This document shows positions 26,016 to 38,030 of a stretch of 64,000 bases of DNA, piece by piece. This stretch comes from Oryzias latipes (lineage: Eukaryota > Chordata > Actinopteri > Beloniformes > Adrianichthyidae). Position numbers and translations under genes: made by a program. The stretch is from positions 28,889,818-28,953,817 of the forward strand of contig NC_019875.2 of NCBI RefSeq assembly GCF_002234675.1, written 5' to 3'. The notes beneath the pieces are model-generated. The model saw only the letters and a list, made by a program, of their open reading frames with translations, made no database searches and was not told where the DNA came from. Each line of letters starts with the position of its first letter. Position 1 is the first letter of the stretch.

Positions 26016-27566
26016 CCATGTCCCATTGTCGGGCGGTGGAAGGAGTACTTCGAGGATCTCCTCAATCCCACTGACACGCCTTCTTTTGAAGAAGCGGAGA
26101 GTGAGGACTTTGGGGTGGGGCTGTCTATTACCCGGGCTGAAGTCACTGAGGTAGTCAACGAGCTCCTCGGTGGCAAGGCCCCGGGGGTGGATGAAGTCCG
26201 CCCTGAGCACCTCAAGTCTCTGGATGCTGTGGGAGTGTCTTGGCTGACACGTCTCTGCAGCGTCGCGTGGCAGTCGGGAACCGTACCACTGGACTGGCAG
26301 ACAGGGGTGGTGGTTCCCCTCTTTAAGAAGGGGGACCGGAGGGTGTGTTCCAACCATAGGGGAATCACACTCCTCAGCCTCCCTGGGAAAGTCTATGCCA
26401 GGGTACTGGAGAGGAGAGTCCGTCCGATAGTCGAACCTCGGATTCAGGAACAACAGTGCGGTTTCCGTCCTGGTCGTGGAACAGTGGACCAGCTCTACAC
26501 CCTATCTAGGGTGTTTTGTGGATTTGGAGAAGGCGTTCGACTGCGTCCCCCGTGGGGGACGCGATGGATGAGGGCTGTCCAGTCTCTGTATGACCGGAGT
26601 AGGAGCTTGGTTCGCATAGCCGGCAGTAAGTCAGACCTGTTCCCGGTCCACGTTGGACTCCGGCAGGGCTGCCATTTATCACCGGTTCTGTTCATAGTTT
26701 TTATGGACAGAATTTCTAGGCGCAGCCAGGGGCCGGAAGGGATCTGGTTTGGGGACCACAGGATTTCCTCTCTGCTTTTTGCAGATGATGTTGTCCTGTT
26801 GGCTTCATCGAACCGGGACCTCCAGCGTGCATTGGGGCGGTTTGTGGCCGAGTGTGAAGCGGCTGGGATGAGGGTCAGCACCGCTAAATCTGAGGCCATG
26901 GTCCTTGACCGGAGAAAGGTAGCTTGCCATCTCTCGGTGGGTGGAGTGTCCTTGCCCCAGGTGGAGGAGTTTAAATACCTCGGGGTCTTGTTCACGAGTG
27001 AGGGAAGATCGGAGCGTGAGATTGACAGGCGGATCGGAGCGGCGTCCGTAGTTATGCGGTCGCTCTATCGGTCCGTCGTGGTGAAGAAAGAGCTGAGCGG
27101 AAAAGCAAAGCTCTCAATTTACCGGTCGATCTACGTTCCAGTACTCACCTATGGTCATGAGCTATGGGTCATGACCGAAAGAACGAGGTCCCGAATACAA
27201 GCGGCTGAAATGAGCTTCCTCCGTAGGGTGGCTGGGCGCTCCCTTAGAGATAGGGTGAGAAGCTCGGCCACCCGCGGGGAGCTCGGAGTAGAACCGCTTC
27301 TCCTCCACATCGAAAGGAGCCAGCTGAGGTGGCTCGGGCATCTAGTCCGGATGCCCCCTGGACGCCTCCCTGGAGAGGTGTTCCGGGCATGTCCCACTGG
27401 GCGGAGGCCCTGGGGAAGACCCAGGACACGCTGGAGAGACTACGTCTCTCGGCTGGCCTGGGAACGCCTCGGGGTCCCCCCAGAGGAGCTGGAGGACGTG
27501 GCTGGGGTGAGGGAAGTCTGGGCATCTCTGCTCAGTCTGCTGCCCCCGCGACCCGGTCCCGGATAA
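26016..27566 (+). pseudogene. Rex3 reverse transcriptase, defective
   Basis: One open frame runs from 25929 to a TAA at 27564-27566 (545 codons). Its first ~29 codons are flanking DNA, so the initiator ATG is accidental. Recognisable blocks include LFKKGDRR, the GFRPGRG block, GLRQGC-LSP and the catalytic FADD box at residues 284-287. The C-terminal region is LINE-typical and ends LLPPRPGPG. The first catalytic Asp block, normally within FVDLEKAFD, is at 26515-26541 but lies one base out of frame between two small deletions that cancel each other. Residues on both sides of it are missing. The frame is open but the enzyme should be dead. It is non-LTR retrotransposon material, not a host gene. 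Confidence 0.88.
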
Positions 27567-27592
27567 GCGGAGGAAGATGGATGGATGGATGT
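26016..27592 (+). mobile_element. Rex3: Rex3 (RTE-clade) LINE, 5'-truncated
   Basis: The insertion begins inside the reverse transcriptase region, so the N-terminal endonuclease half is gone. It ends in (gatg)n (27573-27592), the short tandem tail typical of Rex3. A 9-bp direct repeat tttatattt lies at 26007-26015 and 27593-27601 and is a plausible TSD. The stretches 26295-26314 and 26664-26684 match, as I recall them, the published Rex3 PCR primer sites (one mismatch in the second). GC content is much higher than in the flanks. Confidence 0.9.
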
Positions 27593-27601
27593 TTTATATT
27601 T

Positions 27602-28664
27602 ATGTTTTTTTCAAGCTAAAACTTCAAGCGTAAGTCAACATTTTACACACTAAATAAAAACTTAAACTTCATAAAGGGGCTTTAGATTATGTTAAAAACT
27701 TAAAACATTTTCACTGCATTCAATTGAAATATTTGAACATTTTATAAATCAGAGCACACAGAACAATTTCCCTCCCACAGGCTTACTGCATAATTCATAA
27801 TTCAAGAAACTCGTTAGTTATTTAAAATCAATTTTTTTAAGTCTTTCTTTTGTTTGACAAGTTTAAGTTTTGCACTTTTCTATAACCAAGTCTCTCTTGT
27901 AAAAATACTGTCAAGTCTTTCATTTCATCTGTTTTTATATTTTTCCCAAACTTAATTAACCCAGATGCAAAAAGTGAATTCCATAAATATTTTCATGGCT
28001 TTTTGTAGAAAAAAAAGCCATTTTCTGTTTATTTTCACACAAAAACGTAAGTGTCTGGATACGACTGAAAGATCAAATATATAAAATGATGACTTTGAGT
28101 TTCCCACAGACAAGAAAAGAACTCAAACCTGATCATTGATCTACCAAGTATTAAAAATATTTTTCTTTTTCTTTTGTAGTGGTGAATGTGTGCTTGTGTA
28201 GTTTGTCCAAGTGGGGTTACCGAGATGTGATGTCATCATTAGTGTCAAGCCCAAATTCTTATTCCAGGCCAACAGTTGTTTTTATTGTTAGCAAAATTCC
28301 ATATTCATAGAGCCAAATGTTCTAACTCCAAACCTGAACTCCATCATTTTTTGAATGAAATCAATCAGTACTGGGACATTATCAAACAACTGCAAAACCA
28401 AAAGGCAGTTTGAAATTTTTTGATTTTTGAAAAAATTATAATTTAGTAAGGCCCAAAGGTTTTTGAATTAATGTTTATTTTCTCATATTCTCATATACTG
28501 TATATGTATTTGCATATATACTTACTTATATGCATATATACAAAATTTTGTTTCCCTTTTTTTTCCTGCAATGTACACATTTCAGTAACGCCTGATACAT
28601 TCACTATGCTGTTGTATTATGTTGTTTGTCAATAAAGTCTGAAAAAAAATGTATATATATTTTT
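27602..28664. other. Gene-free AT-rich stretch
   Basis: No coding signal. Near 28499-28545 there is an inverted pair of gcatatatac words. At 28625-28650 a caataaagtctgaaaaaaaa tail looks like the 3' end of a retroposed transcript whose body I cannot identify. Confidence 0.45.
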
Positions 28665-28959
28665 CATTCATTCATCTTCTTAACCGTTTATTCCCTTTCG
28701 GGGTCACGGGGTTGCCGGAGCCTATCCCGGCCACTTGGGTGTAGGCAAGGGATACCCTGGACTGGTCGCCAGTCTGTCGCAGGGTGGAATCTCCTCAATC
28801 ACACACCCATTCACTCTCACACTCACACCTATGGACAATTTAGAGTTGCCAATCAACCTATGTAGCATGTTTTTGGATGGTGGGAGGAAGCCGGAGATCC
28901 CGGAGAAAACCCACGCATGCACGGGGAGAACATGCAAACTCCACACAGAAAGGTCCCCC

Positions 28960-28960
<1 letters not shown>
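28665..28960 (+). repeat. Abundant teleost interspersed repeat (~296 bp)
   Basis: It contains the blocks ccctttcggggtcacggggt, ggtcgccagtctgtcgcagg, caatttagagttgccaatca and gggagaacatgcaaactcca. I recognise these as a very common fish repeat but cannot assign a family name. It begins in cattcattcatcttct and abuts a (TA) tract. Confidence 0.75.

Positions 28961-28962
<2 letters not shown>

Positions 28963-29032
<70 letters not shown>
28963..29032. repeat. (TA)35 microsatellite
   Basis: Seventy bases of pure ta. Confidence 0.95.
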
Positions 29033-29033
<1 letters not shown>

Positions 29034-29423
29034 TGCAGGTCGAACAGTTTTGGTACCTACACCAGCCGTCCAGCTTCCTGCCCAAGAATCCTAAATGCAC
29101 ATATGCAGCCCTGCACAAACCCTTCGTGGAGACTTTTCAGTCTATTCAATCCTTTTGGACACAATTCCATCATCAAGCGCTAATTTGCATCTTTTTTTCA
29201 TCATTTCATTTCTTTAAAGGGAGATGTTGAGACATCATTTGAACAACGGGGGGAGAAGACTTTAAAGATGGATGAAAATTGTCAACAATAAGACTTTTGA
29301 AATGAGTGGATTTGTTTCCCAGTAAAATGAGATCCCGCTTCATGAAAAGCTTTCTGTTTCCTTATGTGATGCCTGTCACACCAGTAAAGTTAATCTGTAA
29401 ACCATTTCCTTTTTTAAGTCTTT
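29033..29423. other. Gene-free stretch
   Basis: Nothing recognised. Confidence 0.45.
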
Positions 29424-29832
29424 GTTTCTGAATAATTAGCTAAAGACAATTTCCATGTAAAATTGTGACTTTTAAAATTATAAATTGATGACTCCTAAAT
29501 TGTTGCAATTTTTTTTCATTGTGTTACTTTTTCTTTTAAAATGTTATGACTCTATTCTCTCTTTTTTTTTTTAAATATAACTGTATTCTCTTAAGGGAGC
29601 CGGTTTAGCTCGTGCTGGTTTGCGGCGCCTTCCGTCCGTGAAACCAGGGTTCGACTCCAGGCTGCTCCCTGTTCCCTTCTCTACCTCTGCCGGTTCCAAG
29701 CCCGGTTAGAGAAGGTTGCGTCAGGAAGGGCATCCGGCGTAAAACATTGCCAAATTTACCATGCGACTTGTTCGCTGTGGCGACCCCTGATGGGAGAAGC
29801 CGAAAGTGGAAGAAGTTTCTGAATAATTAGCT
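29424..29832 (+). mobile_element. SINE with ~153 bp of transduced 5' flank, 18-bp TSD
   Basis: The direct repeat gtttctgaataattagct lies at 29424-29441 and 29815-29832. Between them are two parts. The first, 29442-29594, matches in reverse complement the flank of the 2.3-kb SINE including its left TSD (29577-29594). The second is the SINE itself (29595-29814; box B at 29648-29658). The TSD encloses both, so the two parts were inserted as one retroposed molecule. Confidence 0.87.
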
Positions 29833-30274
29833 CATCAGGTCAGGATTGTGCAGAGTACAATTTGCTTTACTATGTTGTGTATAGTCCCTTATTCATTATA
29901 TTTTAAAAAATAACCCACAAAAGATGAAATCCATGAAGTAGCCACCTTCATATTTTGAAAAGAGTCTAGATTTTTTTAAAGGCTCTAAAACTCCTCATTA
30001 CTCACTTTATCCACTGTCTTTCAGACAGACATAATAATTTCCCCAATTTTCTTGTTTAAACTCTCAAAGTGCAAACCTTTAGAGAACCAGAGGGCACAAA
30101 AGACATTGATTGACAATAGTCTACAGCCAATCAGGATGCAGAACACAATGCAACGTAAAACAAACAAAAAATAACAAACAACTTTAAAAAAATAATATGT
30201 AAAATGGCACCAAAAGTATTAAGGAAACAGGTGAACCGCCATATAAAAAGGGACCACTGTATATTTAGTAAGGG
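29833..30274. other. Gene-free stretch
   Basis: Nothing recognised. Confidence 0.45.
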
Positions 30275-30782
30275 GGGATTGTTACATGCAAGGGTTTTTC
30301 ACCGTCTCTCCTTTTTCTTCCTTGCTCTGCATGTTCTTCCTGTGAGTGAAGACACCTGGTGGAGACCTGACGAGCTGTGCAGTCAGGACCAAAGCTTTTC
30401 CTGGATCACAACTCCGATGAAAGCTTATCTCCCTTGATGTTGGAGAGTGTGGACAGGTAGGACAGGGGACCCTGGACACCTCATGTAGCTTGTCTTCTGC
30501 TATGCACACTAGGTAAGTTGGATGGTGCCACCACCTCTGGTATGTTTTTATACCCTTTTTGTAGATAAGTCAGTGAGCCTTTTGTTTTCTTGTTTTAGTT
30601 TTAGAACGGTGATAGCTAGGCTGTGTTTTCTTCTATTTATTTCATTCCTTTGACCCAACCTGGGTCCCTACCTCCACCCCTCCTCTCATTCAATAAAACG
30701 CTCAAAAGTCATCATCCATTGTGCGTTCCATATTGTGTACCATTCAGCCCTAGACCTGTACGTTTGTGGACGTAACAGGGAT
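30275..30782 (+). mobile_element. Solo LTR (498 bp) with 5-bp TSD GGGAT
   Basis: The LTR runs 30280-30777. It begins TGTTAC and ends GTAACA (perfect 6-bp inverted termini, TG…CA). GGGAT lies directly before and after it. A tttttataccc TATA-like box is near 30545 and an AATAAA poly-A signal is at 30692-30697. These mark the + strand as the transcription direction. No second LTR or internal coding region is present, so it is the product of LTR-LTR recombination. The 5-bp TSD and TGTTAC start fit a Ty3/Gypsy-type element, though an endogenous retrovirus cannot be excluded. Confidence 0.85.
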
Positions 30783-30833
30783 CAGTTAATAGACGCATTG
30801 ATTATGATCTATAAATTATTCTGAATAGTAATC

Positions 30834-32406
30834 AAGAATTGGAAAATGTGAGGGGACGTCACTGTGAGTAATCAGGAGATGTCCCCTTAGTGCCCTACCC
30901 GCCAATTTTAACCGCACCCCCCTTAGTACACACACCCCTCCCCCCTCAATATATACATCCCAACATAAACACACACACATGCACACACACACTCTCTCAA
31001 ACACACATACACGCACACACATTTTGCAAGGAAGGTGGGACCTAGGACCATCTGTCCCCTGCCTCTTCCCTGGTGGGGGGTACGGGCCCCTTTGCAACGG
31101 CGGCTGTGTCCCCGGGGTGCCGGTTTCCTGGGCCCGGCGGTGCTCTCTCCGCGCGGTGGGGGGGTTCACATTACATCTGAGCCGGGGGTGTTCGTGTCCC
31201 TGGGGGGTGGGTCCTGGTCCTTGCTCCTGAGTGCTGGGCCCCGCCAAATTTCCAACTGTGGCCGAGCCTGGTCGGGCCATATTTACAACACCCCTTGTGG
31301 GCCCTCTTTTTTCCCCGGGGTTCCCCCCTCCTGGGCGGGGGCGGCGGGCCCCTGCCTCGCTCCTCCCTGGACCAACCGTTGGCCGGGCGGATGGCTGCCT
31401 GGAGTGCGGAGTGGGTCTCCCTTGGGGGGTCCTGGCTCGTACCTGGGGTTGGGGCGGGGGGATGCCCGGAACTCCTGGGTGGTGGTGGGGTGCTCGTCTG
31501 GGGCTGTGGGCGTCCTTCTCCGGTGGGGCCCTGCGCTGGGTTCTCCCGGCGCGGCGGGGGGGCTGCTCTCCTGGTTGGGCTGGGGCGGCGCCCTCTTTCC
31601 CTCCGTGCCTCCCTGCTCTCTGGCTCTGGGGGCCTTGCGGCGGCCCTGCTGGCCCTGGCCTGGGTGGCGGGCTTGGTCGCCCGGGCGGCGGTTGTTCCCT
31701 GCCGGTTCCCGTGTGGCGTTGGGGGGATTCCGGCTGCCGCTGCTGGTGCGGTGGGGGTCTTGGGGTGGGGATGGCTGGGCACTCTCCCTCCTTCTTTTCA
31801 CGTTCCACCATCCATTTTAGAAGAACATAAACACTCACCTGAGCACAGGTGTTAGCTCAACAGACTGAATGACTGAAATATTTCACACTAGTTGGTTTTA
31901 AGGCATAAGTATGCGTGTGAACATTATCTGTTTTGTGTACATGTCGACAGGTGGACATTTTTGCAACTAACAGGTGTGTTTATAACATTTGAGTGTGTGT
32001 GTGGACAGGCTCCGCCCCTTTTTTTGTTTTTTTTTTACATTTAAACCTTACCATAATGATTAACAACCAGTAAACTTGTTGCTTTATGCTGCTTCATGGT
32101 CTTATCCCCCTTCCCCTCCTATTATCACCTCCTATCCCCCCTCTCTCTAACGTCCCTCTCTCTTCTTCCCCTCTTTCCTTTTCCGTCCGGTCCAACACCA
32201 AAGATTTTCAGACATGTTTGAAATTAATAAAGTTTGGCCTCAATTACAAAAGGGGTTTATTCAGGCATACCTTTGGTTTGTCTGAAGATTAATAACCCCT
32301 CTTGTTAAAGTAAAATATGTCCAACCCAAGAGGCCCTCAGCTCTCATCTGTCTGCCTAGCTGTTGGACAGGACAAGTTAAAAAAAAAAAAAAGAATTGGA
32401 AAATGT
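30834..32406 (+). mobile_element. Poly-A retroelement with GC island, 16-bp TSD
   Basis: The direct repeat aagaattggaaaatgt lies at 30834-30849 and 32391-32406. The insertion between them is 1.54 kb and ends in an A-rich tail (32378-32390). The part 31030-31790 is extremely GC-rich and keeps five frames open by composition alone, giving proline-rich or glycine-rich translations that should not be annotated as proteins. The distal part (31950-32377) recurs at 42.8-43.25 kb. I take this as the 3' untranslated end of an L1-like LINE, or a non-autonomous relative; no reverse transcriptase frame is present. Confidence 0.85.
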
Positions 32407-32637
32407 AGGGCTTTTTTTAAATATTTTTTTCTCAAGCAGAACTCAAAACCTGCAGCATGCTTTTCACTCGGACCTTTTTGAAGAGCACACAAACATGGCT
32501 GACCCTGTAGACCATGTGACTCAACCGACCATGACTTCATGTAAAATAATGTTTAGAAAGGCATTGCGGTTAAATGCCACTGGACAAAAGTTACGGCGCG
32601 TGTGTCCCAGCAACATTTAGTAGGCTATTTAAGCCAG

Positions 32638-32840
32638 GAGGCTCGGGCATCTAGTCCGGATGCCTCCCCGGGGAGGTGTTCCGGGCATGTCCCTCTGGGC
32701 GGCGGCCCCAGGGAAGACCTCGGGGTCCCACCAGAGGAGCTGGAGGAAGTGGCCGGGGCCAGGGAAGTCTGGGCATCTTTGCTTAGACTGCTGCCCCCGC
32801 GACCCGGACCCCGGAGAAGCGAAAGAAGATGGATGAATAT
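32638..32840 (+). mobile_element. Rex3: Rex3 3' end fragment
   Basis: It matches the last ~250 bp of the 26-kb Rex3 (ggctcgggcatctagtccgg, gtctgggcatct, ctgctgcccccgcgacccgg) with an internal deletion of about 50 bp after the gggcggcggcc block. It ends gatggatgaat. Confidence 0.85.
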
Positions 32841-34854
32841 TTAAGGAACCCGATAAACATGCAAAATCATATCATGCACTTCTACTCTGTATGGAAATAT
32901 TATGTTCATTTGCTAACTTTAGTTAAAGAGCATCCTGTTAAAGCTGATCTATTGATTAAAATGTAGCATTTTGTCATTTGAAAATTAAAAAGTGATCTAT
33001 TGTCGATGCTGTGAAAGATTTTTATTAATCAAGTAAACATTTTCATGTCACAATTTTTATGTTCCTAAGAAAAGTAAAGTAAAATTTGACCCTGTCTTAC
33101 AAATGTACTTTGGTGAAAAATAAGTAATAAATTAATCAATAGTGTCCTGTGGAGAGGAGAGAACCTTTAAAGAAAATGCACGGATTCAGGAAGCACTGAT
33201 AATCGAACAGTTGCCGAAAGATTCCCCCCTCCAATATTCACAGTTCCAGATAAATCCAGGTTTGTGGTTTGATTTCATGTTTCATTTTATTTTGGAATGC
33301 TAGAATAAGTTGTACAAAAAAAGCAAACTTTGGTTTCTTCATGTGAAGCGTTCTTTTCGAGCTTTCATAGCTGCCTTTGGTTCTTGTTAGTTCATTGCCA
33401 CGCTTCGCCCCCTCATGTGAGTCTCATGTATTTTGGTGGATTGCAGCCCGCCCGGTCAGTTTACGGCTGGAATTCTGTGCTTCTGTCGTTTACTGATCCA
33501 GCTCCATCTCAAAAATCTGTTTGCTTTGCGACAGAATTTCTGTTTTGGTGAGACTTGTTAGTGGGGAGTGAGTGGTGGTCGTATTTCCATTGCTCACTGT
33601 TGGTGAAGGACTTTTCCTAACATTGCTTACGCTTTACGTCAAGAATTGTTAACGCTAAACAACGCAAAGGATTTCGGCGAAGACAGACATCTGGTTCTTG
33701 CAGAAACTGAACTTCTGTCTTTTGTTCTGAATTAAAACACCATTTGACCTTTGGCATGATGCATGAAATAAACAACAACAAAGCAGTTTTATTATTTCTT
33801 GTTTTTCATTTCCCCCTGGTTCAGCTCAGCTCTGACAGATTCTGGAAAATAAATCCATTTCAGTTAGTCAGTTTGTCAAATGAACTCCTCAGTTGTAAGA
33901 GGCTAAAGCAAGAAATAACAAGCTGGAGGGGGCGGAGCTTGGCTGCAGTTCATTCAGTTTGTCTGAATCATTGCTGCTCGTGGTCTCATGTCCTCCTCTT
34001 TGATGTTTCATCTGAGCAGGGAGGCAAAAGACCAGAGTATCTGGTTAGCAGGGAGATCAAGTGTGCATGCTGCCACGTGGGCCTCTTAATTTTCTTTTAA
34101 TGTGTGTCATTAAGTCGTAGTCTTCTGTGTCGAGCCAGGGCCCATTCTATGCCTCTAAAGCACAGGTTTACGGTTCCAGGAGCCAACGTTTTAAAGTACG
34201 CACGTTTCTGTTTGCTTTTTTTTTTTTCTTTTCCAATCATCACCTCCTCCAATGTACATTACTCAGACTAATTGGAAAGCTTGCCTTTGTGTGGTTTCAT
34301 TATCCTGCAGGGTGTCATTACCTCCACACCCTCTGTGGATACTGAGACAATATGTATAGGATAAGTCTTCAAAGGACTCCATAAACAAGTCTCTGGACGC
34401 ACAGAAATAGTCCATAAATCACGTAAAGCACGCCAGCATATTGAAAGTCATATATGCTGATATCCTGGAAGCATGTTCAAAAAAAAAGGGGGGGGTGGGG
34501 GGTGGGGCTGTTTTATTTCATCTGTGTTCTATTGCCAGGGAGCATTAAGCTTTCCCAGTGCTTAATGGCACGTGAATTGGTATGGCAGCGAGGTCAAACG
34601 GCAATATGGAAACACTTTAACCGTCTGTGTGTTCAAGCGCAAAGCAGAGGCTGCAAACGTCTCTCTAATCCAGTTTAAGCAAATCAGATCTGTCACTTGA
34701 AATGGACACAATAAAACATGCCAAAAATTTGAAGTACACTTTTTTATTTTGAGATTTTTTTATTCCTCCTGCGGTAATGTCGTCTTTTTAATTTGTATTT
34801 GATTTTTGGTAAGGATCAAACACTATGACAAAAATTCGTTTTCACCGCATAATT
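32841..34854. other. Gene-free stretch
   Basis: No gene recognised. Open frames of 70-118 codons here have no domain or splice support. Confidence 0.45.
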
Positions 34855-34905
34855 TCAAATCAAATCAAACTTTATTGGTATAGCACTTTTACGACCCAGG
34901 TCACC
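34855..34905. repeat. Short dispersed teleost repeat
   Basis: The stretch aatcaaatcaaactttattg followed by gtatagcac is a word commonly seen in fish genomes, usually as the end of a longer element. Only this fragment is visible. Confidence 0.5.
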
Positions 34906-36679
34906 TAGAAGGGTCTGTCATGGATGTGGAGGATTCCTCTGAGGAAAACACTGGAGTTACAGCTACTATAGAAAAGGAATCAAATGGAAATTAAAGTAGA
35001 CCTTTAAAAAAAAAGTACATAAATAAACCTTAATAGAAAATAAACTGGTAAATGTGAATAAATATTTTAAAATGAATAGATAAATAAAAAATGTAATAAA
35101 TATAAATAAATGTATACACAGAGAATATGTGCGTGTAAATTCTGGTAAGTTCTGAGTATGCACCGGGGGCAACATTTTGCTCATAGTTGCAGTAAGAAAG
35201 GAAACAAAAATCTGGTCCTTCAGTCTAGGACTAATGCAGGACTGAAAACACGGTTGTACAGTAACTATAGGAAGATGATGCATACAAAATAAATGCATTA
35301 AAAACTTAAAAAGACTTATTCTAGATGGTCCAGAATAGCTTTATTTTTGTGTAAATTATAACCTACATTTTTCTTTGCATTCAATAACTGATGCATTGAG
35401 GAGAAACAGCTTTAGCTCTGTGCATCCTGTCTATATGATGACTCAGTGAATGCATGTGTCCTGCAGCAGCCGGGAGATCCGTTTGAGGTTTTCATTTTTC
35501 ATTTCAGGCAAGTTAGAACTGTCTGCCATTGACTTTCGGCTCTGAACCTGCTCTAAATGGCCTCGGCAACACCTGTCATCCCCCGAAATTGGATCCCTTT
35601 TCAAAACTTTGCCTTAAAAACAGGATGAAACTCTGGAAAATGTAAACACGATGAGGCATCAGGGTACATGGAAGGGGTCACAGACTCACAGAGTGAAACC
35701 GTGTTTCCATCACGTTATTCTGTTAGCCCTCATTGCAATTCTTGTTACACCGTGATTACGTTTCTTTACAGAGATCTTTTTCATAAATGCAAATATTCTG
35801 GGAAAAAAGCCCCTTTTTTAAATTTTTGATGATTAAGTTAAAACAATATGACAAAACATTAAAATCCTCTTCTAACCCCAAAGCTGTAAGAACTCTGGAC
35901 ACCTTGGAATTTAAATAATTTTGTTTTTCTTTTCTCTATAATGTTCCCTGGCACATTTTGTTAGTCTTTTTTGTTAAGTTGATACATTTTTGTATTGTGA
36001 TTCTATGTATCTTCAGTCAAGATTATTTAAAAATAAATAAAATAAAATCTTTACAGAGATCCAGGTGAGGCCGGAATTGTGCCTTTTTTCTAGATCAACA
36101 ATTTAGAGTGAAAGAAATGAAAAGATTGTGTTTTTTTATTTAAAATTAATGCTTTAACAAAATCCTCCCAGATTAACACAACAACAATGACAGGAACATT
36201 AAAAACATCGTCTCACACCCAGGGTGTAGTGTCATCATACATCAACAACAGAAATATGCTAAACCTTTTCAAGCATATGAATGCATCACTGCTTTGTTTT
36301 GACAAAGAACATGTGATGAATAGCTCCAAAGACAGAAGGATATTTCATATATTCTTCTCTTGTCCATCTAATCCAGATATATGTTTTTTTTTGTTTTGCT
36401 TTCTTTGTATTCATAAGAAAACACTTTCTGGATTAGTACCTTGAGTCTGACTTGATTCATGGGACGGCAGCTTTGTTGAGAGGACTTCCTCCATTCCTGG
36501 GTTTGGTCAAACAGCACAGATCTCATGAGATGGTTTTGTTGTAGCCATGGCTCCACCCAAACTCCAGAAGCAGAGACTCTGTGATCCTTTCATCCTCACT
36601 TTAAGGTTTATTCATTTATTTAGTCAAGCACATGTATTTTGTCCATTTGAGATCCCCATAGTTGTTTTAGACATTTTTT
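34906..36679. other. Gene-free AT-rich stretch
   Basis: Nothing recognised. Confidence 0.45.
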
Positions 36680-36933
36680 CTCTCTTTAATGAGTCATGAA
36701 AGCAGGTGATCGTTGGTCTGGATGCCTGAATGCGTTGAGCATCTGCCATGTGATTGGCTGATCAGAAGGTCGCATTAAGGAGTAGTTGGAAAGGTGTGGC
36801 TAAAAAGTGGCCAGTCAGTGTAGAATGACCAATAGCCATTTATTTCTCTATAGAAATCTATGGGATTTTGGCATTTTGGAGACTCTTCCTGTTTGGGGGA
36901 CAGGTCACTCACTCCAGTTCTCATATACAGTCA
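36680..36933 (-). mobile_element. Partial MITE related to the 57.5-kb element
   Basis: It ends ccagttctcatatacagtca (36914-36933), matching the terminal repeat of the 57540-57920 element. It shares an internal block (ctatagaaatctatggg and cttcctgtttgg, the reverse complement of 57590-57640). The other terminus is missing or diverged. Confidence 0.6.
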
Positions 36934-37344
36934 CACTATACATGGTTGGTTCGTCCCATTGGTAATTTAAATGTTCCTTTCCCTCTCAGCCTATGGGAAT
37001 TTTTCTCTACCAAAAATGTATAATTTCTGGATGTTATTTGGCAATACGCAGCGTTTTCTTTATTTGACATTAGTTCTGCTTGATATTTTACAAGATTCTG
37101 TAGTTTAATATTTTTAGCTGTATGACAAGTTTCGAAGTATGCTCTTCGTTTTTGTGGATGATTACACACAACCTTGTTTGCAACAGGAAAAACATTTTGT
37201 CAAAGCTTCGAGTACCTCTCACAATCGCTGCGCCATCATAAGCACAACCAGAATTGATCCATACATAAGGTGGAATAGATTGATTATAAGGCGCAATGAT
37301 GTGTTTTGATAAAAAACGGAGGCTATTCAGAATGCCTTGTAGTG
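36934..37344. other. Gene-free stretch
   Basis: Nothing recognised before the fold-back element. Confidence 0.45.
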
Positions 37345-37792
37345 CGTAAATTGGTAACGCTTTCTTTTACAGTACAGTACTTACAGTGTACTTAAGTGGT
37401 ATTTACATGGTACTTATAGTGTAACTACTGGGTACTTTCAGGGTACTTACATGGTACTTTTTATGGAATTTACTGGGTACTTTCAGTGTGTTTACATGGT
37501 ACTTTCTATGGGACTTTACTAGGTACTTACATGGTACTTTTTGTGTCTACTCTGTACTTACATGGTACATACTGTGTATTTATATGGTACTATTTGGTTC
37601 ATACCTATGTGGTACATACTGGGTATTTATAATATTCTTACTGGGTATTTACATGTTGTGCAAAGGTGTCTTTTATGGTACTTACCACATGTAAGAACAA
37701 GGTAAGTAAAAATAAAGTACCTTGACCTTTAGGTCTGCACTCGCTGCATGTTTCATGGTATTTACCATGAATTTACCACAGAAACTACCCCT

Positions 37793-38030
37793 TAAGTACA
37801 CTGAAACTGTAACTGTAAAAGAAAGTCAGCCCTATTTCCACTCAAATACATGGTACTTTCATTCCTAAATACCGGGTATGTTCACTTGAATATTACTTGG
37901 TACTTACCCCTTAAGTACAATGAAACTGTAACTGTAAAAGAAAGTCAGCCCTATTTCCACTCTATTACATGGTACTTTCAGTAGTAAATGCTGGGTATGT
38001 ACACGTATTACCTTCCAGTACAGTGTACAT
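37793..38030. repeat. 118-bp tandem repeat, left arm (2 copies)
   Basis: Two copies start at about 37793 and 37911 (ccttaagtac…gtaaaagaaagtcagcccta…). They are the reverse complement of the seven-copy array in the right arm. Confidence 0.88.

Noticed and set aside
28735-29230. Open frames with long Tyr-Ile runs on both strands
   Set aside because: They translate the (TA)35 microsatellite and an interspersed repeat.
30816-31838. 340-codon proline/arginine-rich frame and four overlapping long frames
   Set aside because: They lie inside a retroposed GC-rich block bounded by a TSD. Five frames stay open together because of composition, not selection.
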